Assembly (NCBI GenBank): GCA_035624215.1
Contig: DASPRY010000003.1
Span: 13,932 to 77,931 of the forward strand
Reading direction: 5' to 3'
DNA from: JAFAGX01 sp035624215
GTDB lineage: Bacteria; Acidobacteriota; Terriglobia; Terriglobales; Acidobacteriaceae
Length of the DNA stretch: 64,000 nt
Part shown: one piece after another, positions 44,226-53,730 of the stretch
Numbering within the stretch: position 1 is the stretch's first letter
Layout of the letters: each line of letters begins with the position of its first letter
The notes under the pieces: model-generated
The model's database searches: none
Told to the model about the DNA's origin: nothing
Seen by the model: the letters and a program-made list of their open reading frames with translations, nothing else
Position numbers and translations under genes: made by a program

Positions 44226-44624
44226 TTCAAATTCCTCCGTCGAAAGCTTTGGCAAGCTTTCCACCACGCCATGGCGGGCGCGTCGCGATTTCTGAAAAAG
44301 TCCGAAAAGTAATGCCCGAGAATTGACTATGTGTGAAAGGTCAAACATCAGATTCCCGCAACCTACGTATCACATTGAATGCCAAACGATCAGCCAACTA
44401 AGTACTTATTTTACAGCAAGATTAGCCCCTTGCCATAGCAAGAATATCCGCAAAAAATTCAGGTTTTGAGTAATTTTGACGAAAGCTGGCATAAAAGCTG
44501 CAAGGAGATCGAACCAAAGACCCCCTGACTCTTCACTTAGAGCGCCTATCACCTCACAAATATTGCGCGAACCAGGAAACCAGGATTCGCGGGAACCGGC
44601 GTAACTTAAGCACTGCAGTAGCGG
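44226..44624. other. 399-base gene-free stretch with possible regulatory content
   Basis: No convincing reading frame is present. It holds the upstream region of the OmpA-like gene (minus strand) and, at 44487-44502, a sigma-54-type site pointing right. An AT-rich block around 44400-44470 contains short hairpins such as CTTGC/GCAAG. No recognisable RNA family was seen. Confidence 0.5.
44487..44502 (+). promoter_or_regulatory. Sigma-54-like promoter motif
   Basis: TGGCATAAAAGCTGCA has GG and GC exactly ten bases apart and matches the sigma-54 -24/-12 consensus TGGCACG-N4-TTGCW at most positions. It points to the plus strand, where no gene follows before the minus-strand HD-hydrolase gene ends at 44625. 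It may drive a short RNA or be fortuitous. Confidence 0.3.
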
Positions 44625-45743
44625 CTAATTCTTCGAGCAATATTTCTGGTACTGGTCATAAATGTAGTGGTCTGTCATGCCGGCGATGTAGTCGCAGATG
44701 ATCCTGGGCAACGGCGCCTCTGCAGCCTTTTCGTGATGGCTGGAGGGCAGGCAATCTGGCTTGTCCATCCAGAACTCAAACAGGTCCCGAATGATCCGCT
44801 CGCCGTCTTTTTTCTCTGCATCGAGCGCCGGGCTGTAGTAAAGCGTATCGTAGAGAAAGTTTTTTGCCTGGCAGCGTTGCTTTTCCATTTCAGCGCTAAA
44901 GCCGACCAGCCTGCCACTGTGAGCACGCACATCTTCAACGGTGTGTACGCCGGCCGATTGGATGTTCAACCGCGTGTTGCGAATCAGATCGGTGACAAAG
45001 CAATCTAGCATACGCTTGAGAGCTTCATTAAACTTGAGCTTTTCCATCACCGTCGGCCATCGTTTGTCGGCTTCCTGATACAGAGAATCAAAGCCCGGCA
45101 CTCCGGCGCGGACTTGTTCCAAAGTAAGCAGACGGGCCTCGTAGCCGTCATCGAGGTCAGCGGCGAGATAGGCAGCTTCGTCGGCGAGATCGATGAGCTG
45201 GGCTTCCAGAGGCGGCCGCTGATCAAGCAGATACTCGGCCAATTCGGGAAACTGATTGGCATCGTAGTCGTGCGAGTGTTTGATAATTCCTTCGCGAACC
45301 TCGAAGGTCAAATTGAGTCCGCGAAAGGCGGCATAGCGCAACTCAAAATCTTCGACGATACGGAGGGCATGCAGGTTGTGGTCGAAAAAATAGCCATGCT
45401 CACGCATGACCGCATCCAGCGCCTTTTCACCAGCGTGACCGAACGGGGGATGGCCCACATCGTGAACCAAAGCCAGTGCTTCCACCAAGTCAACATTCAA
45501 TCCTAACTGGGCGGCGATGGTGCGCGCGATCTGCGCGACTTCAAGCGTATGCGTCAGGCGATTACGGAAATGATCGGAGTAGCGGCGGGTGAAAACCTGG
45601 GTTTTGGCCTCCAGGCGGCGAAACGCGCGGGAATGTATAACCCGGTCGCGGTCACGCTGAAAATCGTTGCGGTAGGGATGCGGTGGCTCAGAATAACGGC
45701 GTCCGCTGGACTGCTCGGCCCGTACCGCGTACTCGGCGAACAT
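44625..45743 (-). CDS. dGTPase-like HD-domain dNTP triphosphohydrolase
   Basis: A 372-residue protein of the deoxyguanosinetriphosphate triphosphohydrolase-like family. The HD metal site is seen in RLTHTLEVAQIA, ALVHDVGHPPFGHAGE and the distal DLADEAAYLAADLDD. The start RDRDRVIHSRAFRRLEAKTQV is diagnostic of the family. These cytosolic enzymes release triphosphate from dNTPs and control pools; this type is common in non-enteric bacteria. ATG 45743. Confidence 0.92.
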   Translation of the reverse strand: MFAEYAVRAEQSSGRRYSEPPHPYRNDFQRDRDRVIHSRAFRRLEAKTQVFTRRYSDHFRNRLTHTLEVAQIARTIAAQLGLNVDLVEALALVHDVGHPPFGHAGEKALDAVMREHGYFFDHNLHALRIVEDFELRYAAFRGLNLTFEVREGIIKHSHDYDANQFPELAEYLLDQRPPLEAQLIDLADEAAYLAADLDDGYEARLLTLEQVRAGVPGFDSLYQEADKRWPTVMEKLKFNEALKRMLDCFVTDLIRNTRLNIQSAGVHTVEDVRAHSGRLVGFSAEMEKQRCQAKNFLYDTLYYSPALDAEKKDGERIIRDLFEFWMDKPDCLPSSHHEKAAEAPLPRIICDYIAGMTDHYIYDQYQKYCSKN

Positions 45744-45836
45744 AATTGAAGTCTAGCAGAGCAGGTTACTCCGGCTCGCACGTTGTGATGATCCAGAAGC
45801 GGATCTCTTCATCGGTTAATTCATCTTCACGCGGCT

Positions 45837-46808
45837 TTACTGATTGAGATTGTTGGTGTGGGTCAGCGTCGCATATATCCCCTGCATGAATTCATGTTCT
45901 GCGGGGACAGCGTCGGGAGCGAACCACGGCTTCCATAAGTCGGGCAGGCCAGCGCTTGCCACATCCTTTTCGCTCCTGCCGGCGGCAATTTCCTGCCGCA
46001 CGAGCGCGACGGTCTCATTCAGCAGTTGGACAAATTGCGCGAGGTCATGGCGATTCGACGGTTCACTGTGCCCGGTGATGATGATCGTGTCGTCGTTGAT
46101 CCTGTCGAGCACGGCAGAAAGCGAGTGGATGACTCCCTCTATATCAGCACTGCCGATCACGCTGGCCTTGCCGAGGAAAATGTCTCCGACAGCGACCACA
46201 TTTGCCTGCGCAAAGTAAACGACCGAGTCGCCATCCGTGTGGCCGTTCGCGTAATGATCGAGTTCGACATCTTCCCCAGCGAAGTGAATGGTCACCATGT
46301 CGCGAAAAGTAATAACCGGCCAAGCGCGCTCGGGATAGGGACCGATTGGTGTCTTCGACCAGAAGGGAGTCTGCTTGGTCATCAACCGCTTTCGGACGTT
46401 TTCCTGCGCCACAATGGTCGCTTCGGGACCGTAAATCGCATTACCACCAACATGGTCGTAATGCCAGTGCGTGTTCAAAAGAAACTTCACTGGGCGCTTT
46501 GCCATACCGTCCAGGGCCTTTTGAATTGCCGGATTTGCAGCGGGCTCCGGATGATCCACCAGCAGGTAACCCTCGGGACCCGCAAGTACAACGATGTTAA
46601 ATGGGGCTTGCGGCGTGCGAATTTGAATAAGTGTGATGTTGCCGCGTACTGGAAGGACCTCAGTCTCCGCCTTCGTAAAGTCAGATTCACCGGGCTGGAG
46701 CCATTGAGCAGATATCGGGGGGCACGCAAACAGCACACTGAGGATTACCGATACGCGGACAACAGTTTTCACCGGACGTCCATCAGAGTTATACGATTTG
46801 TTTGCCAC
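45837..46808 (-). CDS. Exported metallo-beta-lactamase fold hydrolase
   Basis: A 323-residue protein with a signal segment (VRVSVILSVLFACPPISA) and the metal-binding HWHYDHVGGN, with later His/Asp in GHTDGDSV and TGHSEPSN. It is a secreted or periplasmic MBL-fold protein, possibly a subclass B3-like or quorum-lactonase-like enzyme, but the substrate cannot be read. The start is GTG 46808 after GAGGAG. It lies 28 bases behind the quinone-oxidoreductase-like gene on the same strand. Confidence 0.85.
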   Translation of the reverse strand: MANKSYNSDGRPVKTVVRVSVILSVLFACPPISAQWLQPGESDFTKAETEVLPVRGNITLIQIRTPQAPFNIVVLAGPEGYLLVDHPEPAANPAIQKALDGMAKRPVKFLLNTHWHYDHVGGNAIYGPEATIVAQENVRKRLMTKQTPFWSKTPIGPYPERAWPVITFRDMVTIHFAGEDVELDHYANGHTDGDSVVYFAQANVVAVGDIFLGKASVIGSADIEGVIHSLSAVLDRINDDTIIITGHSEPSNRHDLAQFVQLLNETVALVRQEIAAGRSEKDVASAGLPDLWKPWFAPDAVPAEHEFMQGIYATLTHTNNLNQ

Positions 46809-46836
46809 GATGGACTCCTCTCTCGATCTCGATGGG

Positions 46837-47799
46837 TCACCTTACTTTCAGCACTACTTTGCCAAAATTCTTGCCTTGTGCCAGCAACCGGTAGGCATCT
46901 TGTGCTTTTTCGAGCGGGAACACTTCTCCAATGACCGGTCGCAAATGTCCCTGCGAGATCCACGCTGAAAGCTGACGCCATGCCTGGTCCATGAGCTTGC
47001 GGTTGGCGGAAAGATAGGTCAGCCACAAGCCGTGCACACTCGCACCCTTTGCGTACAGCAGCCGTGTGTCGAGCTCGGCCTTCTCCCCGGTGGCGCTGCC
47101 GTAGACTATGACCCGTCCGAAATCTCGCAGGCAGCGAACGCTTTTGGCCACGTGCTCTCCGCCCAACATTTCAAACACAGCATCCACGCCTTCGCCATGA
47201 GTCAGGTCCTTAATCGCTTCTTCGTAATCTTGCTGCTTGTAATTGATGGCGTGCTGCAGGCCAAGCTTCCTAACCCGCGCCAGCTTTTCGTCTGATGAGG
47301 AGGTTCCGTACGTTTCCAGCCCAAGCAATTTGCCAATTTGAACCGCAGCCGTTCCAACGCCGCCAGCGACAGCGTGAATTAAGACTCGCGGCGCGGCGGC
47401 ACCGGGCTGGGCCTCCGCCAATCCAGCTTTCCAATATGCGAAATATGCGGTGAAATAGTTGACCGGGAAAGCGGCGGCTTCCTCCGCGCTCCAGTTTCGC
47501 GGCACAGGCCACAAAAGTTCGGAGCGTGCGGCCGTGCGTTCGGCGAATGCTGCCCATTGGGTGTATCCCATAACGCGGTGATCATCTCCTTGCCGAATAC
47601 CGCAGAATTCGCGGCCGGCAATTAAGGGTGGCTTCGGAGTTCCCGGGTAACCGCCATGGGCGCTCATAACGTCGGCGAAGTTGAGTCCGCCCGCTTGGAC
47701 CGTAACAAGTTGCTGGCCGGGGTTCGGCGCCGGCTCGGGCATTTTGCGGATCTCAAGCACCTCGGGCCCGCCAAAGCGCGTAATCACGAGAGCTTTCAT
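46837..47799 (-). CDS. Quinone oxidoreductase-like medium-chain dehydrogenase
   Basis: A 320-residue MDR-family protein without the structural zinc cysteines. The GroES-like part (MKALVITRFGGPEVLEIRKMP, AGGLNFADVMSAHGGYPGTP) is followed by the NADPH-binding VLIHAVAGGVGTAAVQIGKLLG. It belongs to the zeta-crystallin/QOR group, which uses NADPH to reduce quinones or enones. ATG 47799. It is divergent from the PIN-TRAM gene with a 279-base shared upstream region in which I see no clear signals. Confidence 0.9.
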   Translation of the reverse strand: MKALVITRFGGPEVLEIRKMPEPAPNPGQQLVTVQAGGLNFADVMSAHGGYPGTPKPPLIAGREFCGIRQGDDHRVMGYTQWAAFAERTAARSELLWPVPRNWSAEEAAAFPVNYFTAYFAYWKAGLAEAQPGAAAPRVLIHAVAGGVGTAAVQIGKLLGLETYGTSSSDEKLARVRKLGLQHAINYKQQDYEEAIKDLTHGEGVDAVFEMLGGEHVAKSVRCLRDFGRVIVYGSATGEKAELDTRLLYAKGASVHGLWLTYLSANRKLMDQAWRQLSAWISQGHLRPVIGEVFPLEKAQDAYRLLAQGKNFGKVVLKVR

Positions 47800-48078
47800 G
47801 CCAGCAGTCTACCAGTGCGCGGGGGCGGTGCTGCTCAACGCACAGCTGATCACACTCTGCCGTGACCTGAGTAACCCTTCATTGTTCACAGGAGGTATAT
47901 ACTTCAGTCGGTACAAATTCCCGGTTTGTTTTGCCTGCCGGGGGCGGAGCACCGTTTATAGAGGCTGTTTGTTTTTTCATAAGCTCCGCATACGACCGTT
48001 GGCCGGGCACGTTGCGGGTATGAAGGCCGGCGGGGAGCTGGAGCGCGGCTGGATTCGCCAGTTCCGGGGAGGTTCCGT

Positions 48079-49173
48079 ATGGACCTGGTAATTGTTCGTG
48101 TCTTATTTGTGATCTTTGTTGCGGTTACCTGCTATCTCATCCAACCGTTCGGCATCACTCCAAGACTGTACGCTGGAGTAGCGGGCGGGCTGCTGGGCGT
48201 TGCCATAGTCATATTTGAATGGCGGCTTCGGCTGGTGAGCCTTAAGCGTCTCATCGGCGCCGCTATTGGCAGCGTTTTGGGAATTGTCGGCGCTTACCTA
48301 TTTGCGCTGGTTATCCGCAACAGCATTCCTTCAGGTCCAACCCAGAGCTTTCTGCAGATTATGGTCATGCTGCTGATGGCCTACGTCGGCCTGATTGTCG
48401 GGGCCAACAAGGGCGATCTTCTAAATCTGGCTGCCTTGGGTGGAATCTTCGGCGGGGAAAAGCAATCGAAGAAGAGCTACAAGATCCTTGACACCAGCGT
48501 GATTATCGACGGCCGGATTGCCGATATTGCGGAGACCGGTTTCCTGGATGGCACCCTGGTAATCCCCCAGTTCGTACTGCGCGAGCTGCAACTGGTGGCC
48601 GACTCGGCTGATTCTTTGAAACGCAACCGCGGCCGCCGGGGATTGGACATCCTGCAGCGTCTGCAAAAAGTTGCTTCTGTGCAAATCCAGATCGTGGAAG
48701 ATGATTTTCCCACGGTCCGCGAAGTCGATCTGAAATTGATTGAGCTGGCCAAGCTCTACGAAGGCAAGATCATCACCAATGATTTCAACCTCAATAAGGT
48801 GGCGCAACTTCAGGGCGTCGAGGTGCTGAACATCAACGAGCTGGCGAATTCCCTCAAACCCATCGTGCTGCCCGGCGAGACCATGAAGGTGTTCATCCTC
48901 AAGGAGGGGAAAGAATACAACCAAGGAGTCGCCTATCTGGACGATGGAACCATGGTAGTGGTGGATAATGCCCGCAAAATGATCGGGAAAACCGTCGATA
49001 TTTCGGTGACATCGGTTCTGCAGACCACGGCGGGAAAAATGATCTTTGGCAAGTGGGATGAACGGGCTGCGCCGCGCACCGAATCACGACCGGCAGTGAT
49101 GGTAACCACCCTCGCCGCGGTGCCGAATCCCGAGGTCAAGAAACCGATCCTGGCAGACCAACACGGGGAATGA
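48079..49173 (+). CDS. PIN-TRAM membrane protein (YacL-like)
   Basis: The 364-residue protein has four N-terminal membrane helices, then a PIN ribonuclease-like domain (residues about 135-260) with acidic residues in ILDTSVIIDGRIADI, LIELAKLYEGKIITNDFNLNKVA. A C-terminal TRAM domain (KVFILKEGKEYNQGVAYLDDGTMVVV) follows. This is the YacL architecture of Gram-positives and many other bacteria, where a possible RNA-cleaving or RNA-binding role is suggested by the domains only. The ATG follows GGGGAGG. Confidence 0.92.
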   Translation: MDLVIVRVLFVIFVAVTCYLIQPFGITPRLYAGVAGGLLGVAIVIFEWRLRLVSLKRLIGAAIGSVLGIVGAYLFALVIRNSIPSGPTQSFLQIMVMLLMAYVGLIVGANKGDLLNLAALGGIFGGEKQSKKSYKILDTSVIIDGRIADIAETGFLDGTLVIPQFVLRELQLVADSADSLKRNRGRRGLDILQRLQKVASVQIQIVEDDFPTVREVDLKLIELAKLYEGKIITNDFNLNKVAQLQGVEVLNINELANSLKPIVLPGETMKVFILKEGKEYNQGVAYLDDGTMVVVDNARKMIGKTVDISVTSVLQTTAGKMIFGKWDERAAPRTESRPAVMVTTLAAVPNPEVKKPILADQHGE

Positions 49174-49266
49174 GGGCAGCAGACGCATTTTCGGGCCCAC
49201 TGAAGACAGCAACGTCGGAAGTGTGCGACCAGTAATGGGACGCATTCGACCGACAGCGAAATGTTG

Positions 49267-52032
49267 TCAGCGGGAGAGCGGTAACACAGCTCGTACCGTG
49301 CCATCTTCCAAGTCGCTCTGGAATTGGAAGCCGAGTTTCTCGCAGATGGCCAGCATGTCACGATTTTCGGAAAGAATGATTGAGACAACTTGCTGCAGCT
49401 TTTCATCGCGAGCCACCTGGATCAGCCTGCGATAAAGCTCGGTACCGATTCCCAGGTGTTGATGGCGATCGTCGACCAGCACGGCAAGCTCGGCCTCATT
49501 TCGTCCGCGCAATTTGCTGAGGCGGCCAATAGCAATGATCTCCGCTGTTTCGTCTTTTTTCTTACTCTCAACCACCAACGCTATCTCACGTTCGTAATCG
49601 ATGAAACAGATTCGCGTCAGGCGCTCGTGCGCGGTGCGTTGGCTTAGCTTCAACGGCTGGAAGTAACGCAAGTAAACACTGCGTTCGGAAAGGGCCTCGT
49701 GCAATCGAATCAGCAGTGGTTCGTCCTCGGGACGGATCGGGCGGATGGTCACCGCTTGGCCGCTTTTCGTGGTCCAAGGCTGAACGTATTGAACCGGATA
49801 AGGACGAATCGCCAGCTGAGGCAGTTCGTTGGCACGGACGTTCGGGCCAGACACCACAACACGCGCGTCCAGGGCCAGCAGTCGTTCGGGAGAGGCCAGG
49901 AGCGGATTGATATCGATCTCCTGAATCCACGGCTGCTCGACCACCAGCTGGCTGAAGCGCACCAGCAACTCGTCCAAGGCGGATAGATCAATCGGCTTTC
50001 GCCCACGCACTCCCTGCAATGCCTCAAACACTTTGGTTTGCTCGAGCATGCGGCGTGCCAAAGTCGTATTCAATGGCGGCAAGGCCAACGCACGGTCTTT
50101 AAAGACCTCAACCACTTGGCCCCCCGCTCCGAACAACAGCACCGGACCGAACTGAGGATCAACGCTGCTGCCCAGGATCAATTCGTATCCGTCGAGCTTC
50201 ACCATGGGCTGCACGGTGACTCCGAGGAAGTGGCCGGCTCCAGCCTTTTCAAGGACAGATTGTTTGATCTGGCGATATGCTGCACGGACCGCCTCGGGAT
50301 CCCGTAGATTCAGTTGCACGCCATCGACGTCGGTCTTATGGGTGATCGTTTCGGAGAATAATTTCAGGACGACGGGGTATCCGATCTGCTGCGCCTGATC
50401 AACCGCCTCATCTTCGGTCACGGCAGTGACCGTTTCGACAACCGGAATGCCATAACTTGTGAGCAGTTGCTTCGATTCAACCTCGGTGAGAATCGTGCGT
50501 CCGGCATGTCGGGCACAGCTCACGATATGTTCCGCGCGGTCACGATCCGGGCCGGTTTCTGCGGCTAGGCGCAGCACCGGCGTTTCGTAGAGTCCACGGA
50601 GGTTGTAGCTGTAGCGCCACATGTAGCAAAAGATCTTGGCAGCGGTGTCAGGAAATGGGTAGGTAGGAATGCCTGCGCCATGAAGGATATCAATGCCGGC
50701 GGCCATTTCCGGTCCGCCCATCCAGCTGGCGATGATCGGTTTCCCTGTGGTTTTAGCGTAGGCCGTCAACCGATCCGCGGTTTGCGAGGGCTCGGACATG
50801 CCTTGGGGACAGAGAATCGCGAGCAGACCATCGACATTAGCGTCGTTAACTACGAGGTCGACAACTTTCCTGTAGGTGTCGGGAAGGGCGTCGCCGAGAA
50901 TATCGACTGGGTTGTTGTGGCTCCAATGGGGCGGCAATAGTTGATCGAGTTGCGCCACAGATTTCTCCGAAAGTTGAGCAAGCTGTCCGCCATTAGCGAT
51001 GACGGAATCGGCTGCCAGCACACCCGGTCCACCCGCATTGGTTACCACGGCCAAACGAGGGCCACGCGGACGCGGCTGCTTGGCCAGCACCTCAGCCATG
51101 TAAAAGAGATCACCTATGGTATTGACGCGCAATACACCACATCGCCGGAACGCCGCTTCCAAGACCTCATCGCTTCCGGTCAGCGAGCCAGTATGCGACG
51201 CAGCGGCGTGCGCCGCGGCTTGTGTGCGGCCGGCTTTGATAACGATGATTGGCTTGGTTAGTGTGACTTCGCGCGCGGCAGAGAGGAACTTCCTGGCATC
51301 GCCCACCGACTCCATGTACATCACAATGCTGTGGGTTCGCGGGTCGTTTCCCAGATAATCGATCAGGTCGCCCCAGCCCACATCCAGCATCGATCCAACC
51401 GAAACAAACGCGCTGAAGCCGACCATTTCCTTCTGGCACCAGTCGAGAACCGCAGTGCATAAGGCGCCGCTCTGGCTAATGAAGGCCACATTGCCCGGCC
51501 GCGCCATGTGCGGAGCGAAGGTGGCATTGAGCCCGCTGATGGGATTCATGATTCCAAGGCAATTCGGTCCGAGCAGGCGAACTCCGGTGCCGGCAAGGCG
51601 TTCCAGAATCTGCCTTTCGAGTTCTTCGCCTTGCGGGCCGTGTTCCTTGAATCCGGCGGAAATGACAATGATCCCGCGCACGCCAGCCTGGGCGCATTCC
51701 GTGACGATCCCGGGAACAGCAGCCGCCGGGGTGACGACTACAGCTAGGTCCACGCGCTCAGGAATCGCGCCGATGTGCGGGTAGGTTTTAATGCCCAGCA
51801 CACTGGCATATTTGTCACTGACTGGATAAACCGTCCCTCCAAACGGGCTGCTGACCAGGCTCCAAACCACCGCCCGCCCAACGCCCCCTTGCCGCTCGCT
51901 GGCGCCGATGACGGCCACGCTACGCGGAGCAAACATGCTATCGAGCGGGTGACCCTCGGAACGGAACACATCATGAGCGCGATCCTGCGTGGGTGGCCTG
52001 TTCACTTTGTTGACCGGCTTTGTGGCGCTCAT
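49267..52032 (-). CDS. Acyl-CoA synthetase (ADP-forming)-like protein acetyltransferase (Pat/YfiQ type)
   Basis: The 921-residue fusion starts with a CoA-binding domain (FAPRSVAVIGASERQGGVG), followed by succinyl-CoA-synthetase-like parts with the phosphohistidine-region loop (AAASHTGSLTGSDEVLEAAF). An ATP-grasp domain follows (VVLKLFSETITHKTDVDGVQLNL). A C-terminal GNAT acetyltransferase (about residues 760-921; LAVLVDDRHQHLGIGTELYRRLI) closes the protein. This layout is that of PatZ/YfiQ-type protein lysine acetyltransferases, which acetylate acetyl-CoA synthetase and other enzymes. The synthetase part may have lost catalysis, as in PatZ. ATG 52032. Confidence 0.93.
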   Translation of the reverse strand: MSATKPVNKVNRPPTQDRAHDVFRSEGHPLDSMFAPRSVAVIGASERQGGVGRAVVWSLVSSPFGGTVYPVSDKYASVLGIKTYPHIGAIPERVDLAVVVTPAAAVPGIVTECAQAGVRGIIVISAGFKEHGPQGEELERQILERLAGTGVRLLGPNCLGIMNPISGLNATFAPHMARPGNVAFISQSGALCTAVLDWCQKEMVGFSAFVSVGSMLDVGWGDLIDYLGNDPRTHSIVMYMESVGDARKFLSAAREVTLTKPIIVIKAGRTQAAAHAAASHTGSLTGSDEVLEAAFRRCGVLRVNTIGDLFYMAEVLAKQPRPRGPRLAVVTNAGGPGVLAADSVIANGGQLAQLSEKSVAQLDQLLPPHWSHNNPVDILGDALPDTYRKVVDLVVNDANVDGLLAILCPQGMSEPSQTADRLTAYAKTTGKPIIASWMGGPEMAAGIDILHGAGIPTYPFPDTAAKIFCYMWRYSYNLRGLYETPVLRLAAETGPDRDRAEHIVSCARHAGRTILTEVESKQLLTSYGIPVVETVTAVTEDEAVDQAQQIGYPVVLKLFSETITHKTDVDGVQLNLRDPEAVRAAYRQIKQSVLEKAGAGHFLGVTVQPMVKLDGYELILGSSVDPQFGPVLLFGAGGQVVEVFKDRALALPPLNTTLARRMLEQTKVFEALQGVRGRKPIDLSALDELLVRFSQLVVEQPWIQEIDINPLLASPERLLALDARVVVSGPNVRANELPQLAIRPYPVQYVQPWTTKSGQAVTIRPIRPEDEPLLIRLHEALSERSVYLRYFQPLKLSQRTAHERLTRICFIDYEREIALVVESKKKDETAEIIAIGRLSKLRGRNEAELAVLVDDRHQHLGIGTELYRRLIQVARDEKLQQVVSIILSENRDMLAICEKLGFQFQSDLEDGTVRAVLPLSR

Positions 52033-52225
52033 AAAAGATTTAGTTTAAGACAGAACCGGGAAGTAGTCTGCGATGAAGATCACAGGCAAAATCGGTTGGG
52101 AAATGGGCCTCATCCCGGATGTTGCTCAGTCTGTTTCCCCAGCGGGATGCGAAGAAGTGACACTGGTGCCGCAAAGTTACAGCGAATTCCCGACATACAG
52201 AGCGGGCAATTTGTAGTAACATTCC

Positions 52226-52281
52226 CCCCATCAAGCCTGCCTTCGGGCAGTGTGGGGTTTGCGTGACGGCTCCTCCGTCAC
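52226..52281 (+). promoter_or_regulatory. Structured 5' leader: two hairpins before the small membrane protein
   Basis: The first hairpin has stem CTGCC/GGCAG (52237-52250) closed by a TTCG tetraloop and is flanked by CCCCA (52226-52230) and TGGGG (52253-52257), which can extend it. The second is a perfect GTGACGG/CCGTCAC stem with a CTCCT loop (52263-52281), 10 bases before a CGGAGG ribosome site. The arrangement suggests a regulatory leader or an attenuator; no known riboswitch is recognised. Confidence 0.45.
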
Positions 52282-52302
52282 AGTTCCGACTCGGAGGTTT
52301 TC

Positions 52303-52470
52303 ATGGACGATCGGGCCCTGGGTAAGTCTTCAAGCACTGCGGTTAGTTCTCAGTCTTCCCCTTCGGTACGTGAAAGTCGCGGCGTGTGGGTTCTTACTGC
52401 CTACGGCATTTCGGGATTGGTGCTGTTTGGCGTTCTGATTTATTACTTTTCGACCTACGTCACTCACTAG
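52303..52470 (+). CDS. Small single-helix membrane protein (55 residues)
   Basis: The ORF gives MDDRALGKSSSTAVSSQSSP followed by a polar stretch, then a membrane helix (WVLTAYGISGLVLFGVLIYYF) and a short tail. Charged and Ser-rich N terminus with a single C-terminal helix is the build of small tail-anchored bacterial proteins. The ATG at 52303 is preceded by CGGAGG at the normal distance, and the leader is structured. It is divergent from the Pat gene and convergent with the zinc-ribbon gene. No family is recognised. Confidence 0.6.
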   Translation: MDDRALGKSSSTAVSSQSSPSVRESRGVWVLTAYGISGLVLFGVLIYYFSTYVTH

Positions 52471-52499
52471 CGCTTTTGGCTAGACTGGCTAAGTCTTGA

Positions 52500-53624
52500 T
52501 TAGCTAGCTGCTGTGTGCTCGGAAGAAACGGCCTCGCTCTGGGCATGAGCTCGGGAGCCCGATTCCGCCCGCGCCAACTCAAGATCGCGATGAAGCACGT
52601 CGAGGATCACCATCGGCAGCTCTTTTCCCCATTCGTCCAATTCGTCTTCCGTCCAATTGCCGTTTAAGCGGATGGAGTCGGACAAATCCTCGGGAAATGC
52701 CAAGCGGTACTCGCCTTCGCGCTCCAGAATGTCTCCGATTTCGCGACCGGTCGCCAAATCGTAGACGCGGCGGCGGGACCGTCCATTGTCATTGATGAAA
52801 GCCAGCAACACTTCGCCATACTCCTCGAAACTGGGGCGGTAATACCAGGCCTGATTGGCCTCAAATTTGGGATGCGGCCTGCGGCGCTTCGGTGCTGCTA
52901 CGGTTTCAACCGGTTTATCGTGAGTGGGATCGTGGTAAAGGATGCGTTGGCAGGAGTCGCAGAATACGATTTCGCTTGCGGCACGAACCTCGTTGTAAGT
53001 CTGAGGGCGAAGCATTACCTGGCAAGCCAGGCATTTGTGATCGCGAACTTCAGAAATACCGGTCCCGCGATGCTTGGAGACCCGATCGTAATGACGCAGC
53101 AGATCGGGGTTTACACCAGAACGCAATCCATCGCGGCGGGAATTCCATTCCGCAAGCTGCTTTTCATCTTCCGCGGTGCGCAGCCGGGCCTCGGCCTTCT
53201 CTTTCTCGATTTCGGCAGTTTCTTCTTTCAACTCACGCTCGGCCGCTTTGAGATCTTTTTCTCGCGCTTCGGAATTGACCATCAGCTCGAGAATCCGGTC
53301 CTCGTTGATACGGATATCCTGTTCGGCAAACTGGATCTCGTGCAGCAGCGCTTTGTATTGCTCGTTGGTTTTTACTTCGAGCGATTGATCGCGATATTTG
53401 GAGATTTTCTGTTGCAGGTCCTGAATGGCGGTTTCATATTTGCGGCGGGCGGCTTCATCCGCTTTGATAGCAGCTTTGGCGTTTTCGAGTGCGGCCCTGG
53501 TGGCGGCCAGCTTTGCCTCAATTGCCGCCACGCGTTTCGGCAAACCTGCGATTTCGTCTTTCAGGCGCAGGATTTCCCGGTCGGCATTCTGGAGTTCGAT
53601 AAGCTTCTGAACGTCAGGGAGCAT
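52500..53624 (-). CDS. Coiled-coil protein with C4 zinc ribbon
   Basis: From ATG 53624 the product has 374 residues. Residues 1-175 form long coiled-coil helices (LQNADREILRLKDEIAGLP, AAERELKEETAEIEKEKAE). A zinc ribbon follows (HKCLACQVMLRP with VFCDSCQRILYH), as in the CT398/DUF164-like family. The C-terminal part is acidic, with GREIGDILEREGEYRLAFPEDL. The family role is unknown; it may bind nucleic acid or serve as a scaffold. The frame is open to 53690 and the upstream part is less protein-like. Confidence 0.8.
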   Translation of the reverse strand: MLPDVQKLIELQNADREILRLKDEIAGLPKRVAAIEAKLAATRAALENAKAAIKADEAARRKYETAIQDLQQKISKYRDQSLEVKTNEQYKALLHEIQFAEQDIRINEDRILELMVNSEAREKDLKAAERELKEETAEIEKEKAEARLRTAEDEKQLAEWNSRRDGLRSGVNPDLLRHYDRVSKHRGTGISEVRDHKCLACQVMLRPQTYNEVRAASEIVFCDSCQRILYHDPTHDKPVETVAAPKRRRPHPKFEANQAWYYRPSFEEYGEVLLAFINDNGRSRRRVYDLATGREIGDILEREGEYRLAFPEDLSDSIRLNGNWTEDELDEWGKELPMVILDVLHRDLELARAESGSRAHAQSEAVSSEHTAAS

Positions 53625-53730
53625 CTTCGAGACTAAGTTGATTTTAGCACGCGCAGAGCGGGCAAAGACCGCATGATGTTGCCAGATCACGACAGGGGTT
53701 GGGCTTGGTGGGACGAGGCTGCTCGCGACT

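Noticed and set aside
45766..45840. Short minus-strand frame reading KPREDELTDEEIRFWIITTC behind the metallo-hydrolase gene
   Set aside because: Protein-like wording but no ATG, GTG or TTG start with a ribosome site was found; it overlaps the end of the upstream gene in another frame, so it is left unannotated.
46026..46934. 302-codon plus frame across the metallo-hydrolase gene
   Set aside because: It overlaps a protein with clear HxHxDH motif and signal peptide on the minus strand.
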